DNA of 46,933 bases, from contig NZ_JAVKPK010000028.1 of NCBI RefSeq assembly GCF_031461075.1, positions 1 through 46,933 on the forward strand, written 5' to 3'. The notes under the pieces were generated by a model. The model saw only the letters and a program-made list of their open reading frames with translations, made no database searches and was not told where the DNA came from. Below, piece by piece: positions 43,877-46,933 of this stretch. Numbering within the stretch: the stretch's first letter is position 1; every line of letters starts with the position of its first letter. Made by a program: the position numbers and the translations under genes. The stretch is from Methanosarcina baikalica (lineage in GTDB: Archaea; Halobacteriota; Methanosarcinia; Methanosarcinales; Methanosarcinaceae).

Positions 43877-44981
43877 AAATGACACTTGTATATACGGTGG
43901 TTGTCTGCTCACATATTTTGTCCCAATCATAATTTGAAAGCCCCTGTAGAGCCTCCCTGGCAAATGAAGCTCGCCGGGCCGGAGTTTCGATTAGATTCCG
44001 GAGGAGGGATGAAAATTCCTTCAGGCTATCTGCAAGGTAGCCATTTACGCCGTTTGTGATGATATCCGAGACTCCACTATTATTCATTGCCACAACAGGA
44101 ACATTTTTTGAGATTGCTTCCAGGATCGAAATCCCAAAGGCCTCATTACTGGAGGGAAGGGCAAAAATATCTGCCTTTTCCAGATATCCCATTACTTTTT
44201 CCCTGGATATTTCCCCTGTAAAATGGAAGTTTTCGGACAAACCGGATTCTTCTACCCTTTTTTCCAGTTTTTTTCTAAGTGGGCCATCTCCTATCATTAT
44301 AAACATCAAGTTTTCATGTTTTTCCAGAAGGGAAGGGGCAATGTCCACAATATGCTGAACACCTTTCTTTTTTGTCATGCGTGCGGTCGTGACGATTACA
44401 GTCTTTCCTTTCGTATCTACAGGCAAGGGAACTTTGACGATGCTATCTTCGGAATCAACGCCATTAAAAATCCGATAAATAGGTTTTGCTGTCATTACCT
44501 TTGAGTCCTTTTCAACTGCTGAACTTACAGCAATTACAGCATCGGTATTTTTTAGAAGCAACTTGCCTGCAAGATAATAAAGAAGGCGATATGGCGTATT
44601 TCCCACAAGGGAATGGTTGGTAACTACTACAGGAATTCCAAGTTTCCTGGATGCGACAAGAGCAGACATTCCAATAGGAGAATCCAGTCCATGGGAATTG
44701 ACAATTTCATAATTCCCTTTTTTCAAAAGGCTGAAGAGTTCTTTATAAGCATTTGGCGGGAGAAATAGATTTTGCCCGGGTAAAGGTCTGCCTTTGATCC
44801 TTATCACTGAGACTCCATCTCTGATACTATATTCAGGGACACCCGGATGGCTCCTCGTAATAACGCTCACCTCATGGCCTTGTATGCTCAGGGTTTTGGC
44901 AAGAGTATGCATTGAATACTCGATTCCTCCGACCTTTGGAAAATACCAGTCACTTATCAATGCGATTTTGTGTTTTTCCAT
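43851..44981 (-). CDS. Glycosyltransferase family 4
   Basis: A 376-residue GT-B fold transferase. The N-terminal SDWYFPKVGGIEYSMHTLAK motif and the C-terminal EX7E motif (SNEAFGISILEAI, about 284-296) identify the family. It transfers a sugar from a nucleotide donor to a lipid- or polymer-linked acceptor. GGAGGG precedes the ATG. It overlaps the flippase-like gene by 25 bp upstream and the deacetylase by 26 bp downstream, forming a three-gene operon. Confidence 0.94.
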   Translation of the reverse strand: MEKHKIALISDWYFPKVGGIEYSMHTLAKTLSIQGHEVSVITRSHPGVPEYSIRDGVSVIRIKGRPLPGQNLFLPPNAYKELFSLLKKGNYEIVNSHGLDSPIGMSALVASRKLGIPVVVTNHSLVGNTPYRLLYYLAGKLLLKNTDAVIAVSSAVEKDSKVMTAKPIYRIFNGVDSEDSIVKVPLPVDTKGKTVIVTTARMTKKKGVQHIVDIAPSLLEKHENLMFIMIGDGPLRKKLEKRVEESGLSENFHFTGEISREKVMGYLEKADIFALPSSNEAFGISILEAISKNVPVVAMNNSGVSDIITNGVNGYLADSLKEFSSLLRNLIETPARRASFAREALQGLSNYDWDKICEQTTTVYTSVIYEKYHNNN

Positions 44982-45919
44982 ATCTTAAACCCTCCGTAAT
45001 AAAACAGGTACAGGAATCCTATCACGCCGCTGAGCCCAAAGGAGATAAAACGCTCGAGAAAGACGAAGCTACTTGCTTGAGCGAGTGGTAACCCGAAATA
45101 GAGAAGAACAGAGATCAGACCTCCTTCAACTATTCCCAGCCCTCCAGGAGTTATTGGCAGGCTTCCAAGCAGCAGGTATAAAATTGAAACTGTTGCAATC
45201 AAATGTAGAGAAAAAGGAAGGTTCAGAGCTAAAGCAATCAGTTTGAGACGTATTATATCAAGAATCCAGACTGCAGAGGATAAAAGAAGAACAGCAATAA
45301 AGGATTTGTGAAGCTGTCTCCAATTTTCATCAATACTCTTGAGAAGTGATGATAACTTTTCTCGGAAAATCCATATTACTACTCCTGCTACAAGGAAGAC
45401 TGAAAGCAATAAATAGGTTGAGCTTAACGTTAAACTATTTTTTATGGGTAAGAATTTGATCTCTAGCGAGGGGAATGAGTATAGAACATAAATTAATAGC
45501 ATGGAAATAGGTATTGCTTCAACCAGCCTTTCGAAGAGAATTGACACGAAAGCATTCGTATAACTTATTCCATACGTCTTGTTAACCCAAAATATCCGAA
45601 GTGGTTCGCCTCCTGCCCTGCTTGCCGGAGTTAGATTATTTGCGAATATTCCTCCGAAAATAACTGGAACAAGATCTGTGGCCTTGAGATCATATCCGAT
45701 ACAGGAAAGAACCTGCTGCCAGCGGACTGCAAATAAGTAAACACTCAGAAGGTAGACTAAGAACGCCAGGATAAAATAACTTATTCGGATTTCACTGAGA
45801 ATTCTCAAGCTTTCTCCCAGAATAGGTGCGAGATCTATCCAGTAGGTGCGGACCAGAAATACCCCTGCTGTGAGCAGTAAAAGGATCACAATGACTTTCT
45901 TCAAGATTACAGGGTTCAA
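44957..45919 (-). CDS. Lysylphosphatidylglycerol synthase TM-domain / UPF0104 membrane protein
   Basis: A 320-residue membrane protein with about eight hydrophobic segments and the family motif NNLTPASRAGGEPLRIFW (about residues 95-112). UPF0104 proteins are often encoded next to glycosyltransferases and are proposed to move lipid-linked sugars. It starts with TTG after GAAGGTG. First gene of the operon with the glycosyltransferase and deacetylase. Confidence 0.88.
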   Translation of the reverse strand: MNPVILKKVIVILLLLTAGVFLVRTYWIDLAPILGESLRILSEIRISYFILAFLVYLLSVYLFAVRWQQVLSCIGYDLKATDLVPVIFGGIFANNLTPASRAGGEPLRIFWVNKTYGISYTNAFVSILFERLVEAIPISMLLIYVLYSFPSLEIKFLPIKNSLTLSSTYLLLSVFLVAGVVIWIFREKLSSLLKSIDENWRQLHKSFIAVLLLSSAVWILDIIRLKLIALALNLPFSLHLIATVSILYLLLGSLPITPGGLGIVEGGLISVLLYFGLPLAQASSFVFLERFISFGLSGVIGFLYLFYYGGFKIWKNTKSH

Positions 45920-46160
45920 AAATACACCTTCACAGGAGTTCAGAGTGGGATTTTATTGTAAATAGTTTTCCATTATTTAAAGTCTGTTCCGATACGAAAT
46001 TTTCCCTAAATTGAGACTGATTTACACTCTGGAGCTGGCAGTTTTCCCAATCGAAAAAAGAAACACTTTAAAAGTGTTCTTTTACATTCCCGAAGTTCGT
46101 AACTAATCAAAAGATATCTCTCATTTTCTACCCCTAATACCCATTCTAGTTTTAGGCTCT

Positions 46161-46170
46161 TTTTATATAA
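46161..46170 (+). promoter_or_regulatory. TATA box of the aldo/keto reductase remnant
   Basis: TTTTATATAA lies about 60 bp before the ATG of the pseudogene, with GAGGAT just before the ATG. The promoter and start remain although the gene is broken. The rest of 45920-46224 shows no gene. Confidence 0.5.
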
Positions 46171-46224
46171 TACCTGTCATTAGTGCCTTTTTTTTTTCTG
46201 TTCATATTGAGAGGATAAACGTAT

Positions 46225-46830
46225 ATGCTATACAGAAAGCTTGGCCAAATGGATAAAACAGTTTCTATAAGGGTTTCGGTGTCATGCGGCTTTAAAAGGC
46301 ATTAGTATTGTCATCATAGAGCCTATTCACGGAGGATGCCTCGTCAAACATTCCTCCCGAAATCCAGAAGGTCTGAAATTTTGCAGGGATAAAGCGAAGC
46401 CCTGTGGAATAAAGCCTACGCTATCTCTGCGATTAACCTTAAATAAATATTGTTCTTAGCGGCACGTCAGCGCTGGCGCGGGTAAAGACTAATATAGAAC
46501 TTACAGCTGGAGGTTTCCCTTATTCCATTGAAATAGAAGAAAAGGACTGAGTTCAAGGATGAAGGGAAATATACAGGTCTAAAACGAGAGTTAACTGTAC
46601 TGTGTGCCAGTACTGCATGCCTTGTCCTTCAGGAGTAAATATTTCAGAAAGCTTTAAATATCTCAATAATGCTGAGATGTTTGATCACGTGGATGATGGA
46701 ACATTTTTATACAGTGGTCTTGAAGGTAAAGTTTCAAGCTGTACGGAATGTGGACAGTGTAAAGAAAAATGCTTTAAAAAACTCCTATTAGAGACGTACT
46801 TAAAAAGGTTGCAAAATTATTTGAAACTTA
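46225..46830 (+). pseudogene. Aldo/keto reductase with C-terminal ferredoxin motif, internally deleted
   Basis: The start MLYRKLGQMDKTVSI then GFGVMRL (one frame over) is the N-terminus of methanogen aldo/keto reductases. The middle catalytic barrel is missing: IVIIEPIHGGCLVKH, from the C-terminal third, follows almost at once. The end in another frame carries the iron-sulfur motifs CTVCQYCMPCPSGVNIS and CTECGQCKEKC. Frameshifts occur around each block. A deletion of several hundred bases plus later decay explains this. Confidence 0.75.
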
Positions 46831-46832
46831 AT

Positions 46833-46853
46833 CCTGAATTTTTCTTATTCAGG
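46833..46853. terminator. Hairpin terminator candidate
   Basis: CCTGAAT/ATTCAGG (46833-46839 with 46847-46853, 7-nt T-rich loop) just after the aldo/keto reductase remnant. Confidence 0.5.
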
Positions 46854-46911
46854 AGTATTTCAAATTTCTCCCCTGCTTTTTTCCTCTGGATATTACCTTG
46901 CTTTAATTTTT

Positions 46912-46933
46912 GGCATTGGTAAACAAAAATAGG
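46912..46933 (+). mobile_element. Left tip of a second IS1 copy, cut by the window end
   Basis: GGCATTGGTAAACAAAAATA matches the IS1 left tip at 32307 with one difference in the 22 bases visible. As there, it is preceded by a T-run (AATTTTT). The rest of the element would lie to the right of the window; a solitary tip is possible. Confidence 0.6.

Overview
The window reads as a chromosome segment of a methanogenic archaeon of the genus Methanosarcina or a very close relative. Evidence: AT-rich intergenic DNA with archaeal TATA boxes; ribosome-binding sites of the AGGAGGTGAT type; archaeal family proteins (GHMP-type shikimate kinase, DUF357, DUF555/UPF0212, DUF2073, diphthine synthase, Dph6-like ligase, 6-phospho-3-hexuloisomerase, archaeal PhoU/AbrB protein); bacterial-style lipoproteins, PKD surface proteins and TPR proteins typical of Methanosarcina; and archaeal IS1 elements. 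I saw no tRNA, rRNA or CRISPR.

Layout. 1-2.0 kb: a broken thiamine-diphosphate decarboxylase beside a succinate-semialdehyde-type dehydrogenase whose catalytic cysteine codon reads Tyr. 2.2-7.8 kb: two lipoproteins with duplicated promoter and signal regions (one a cupredoxin), two TPR proteins and a HAD phosphatase. 8.6-29.9 kb: a conserved housekeeping core with a degenerate response regulator, a small wHTH regulator, thioredoxin reductase plus glutaredoxin-like partner, diphthamide genes dph5 and dph6, DUF357, DUF555, a PfkB kinase, purE, aroQ and shikimate kinase, a PhoU-like protein with no AUG start, an Era-like GTPase with DUF2073, hexuloisomerase, an aminotransferase, a CcdA-like protein, a Nog1-like GTPase, an HTH-CBS regulator, hisE, a LeuC/HacA large subunit, a YkgJ-type cluster protein and an ACT regulator.

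29.9-43.0 kb is accessory and decaying: a PKD/beta-helix surface protein, two 107-bp MITE copies 10 kb apart, an IS1 element with a probable -1 frameshift, a secreted deacetylase-like protein whose 3' end is overwritten by that IS1, a methyltransferase, a second transposase, a split permease, a universal stress protein, and a thioredoxin lipoprotein with CcdA. The permease pair and the thioredoxin-CcdA pair share an almost identical 20-bp palindrome about 60 bp upstream of their first genes, and fragments of an ArsR-type regulator and an AhpD-like gene lie beside the second. I read this as a small two-operon regulon, perhaps for metalloid or thiol stress, whose local repressor has been lost.

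43.1-46.9 kb: a translationally coupled membrane protein, glycosyltransferase and polysaccharide deacetylase operon, then an internally deleted aldo/keto reductase pseudogene. The window stops inside the tip of a second IS1 copy.

The most notable signals are the shared operator with its decayed regulator, the parallel loss of both halves of a putative 2-oxoglutarate-to-succinate bypass, the MITE pair, and a PhoU-like gene with no canonical start codon. Family assignments are from motif recognition only; no database search was run.
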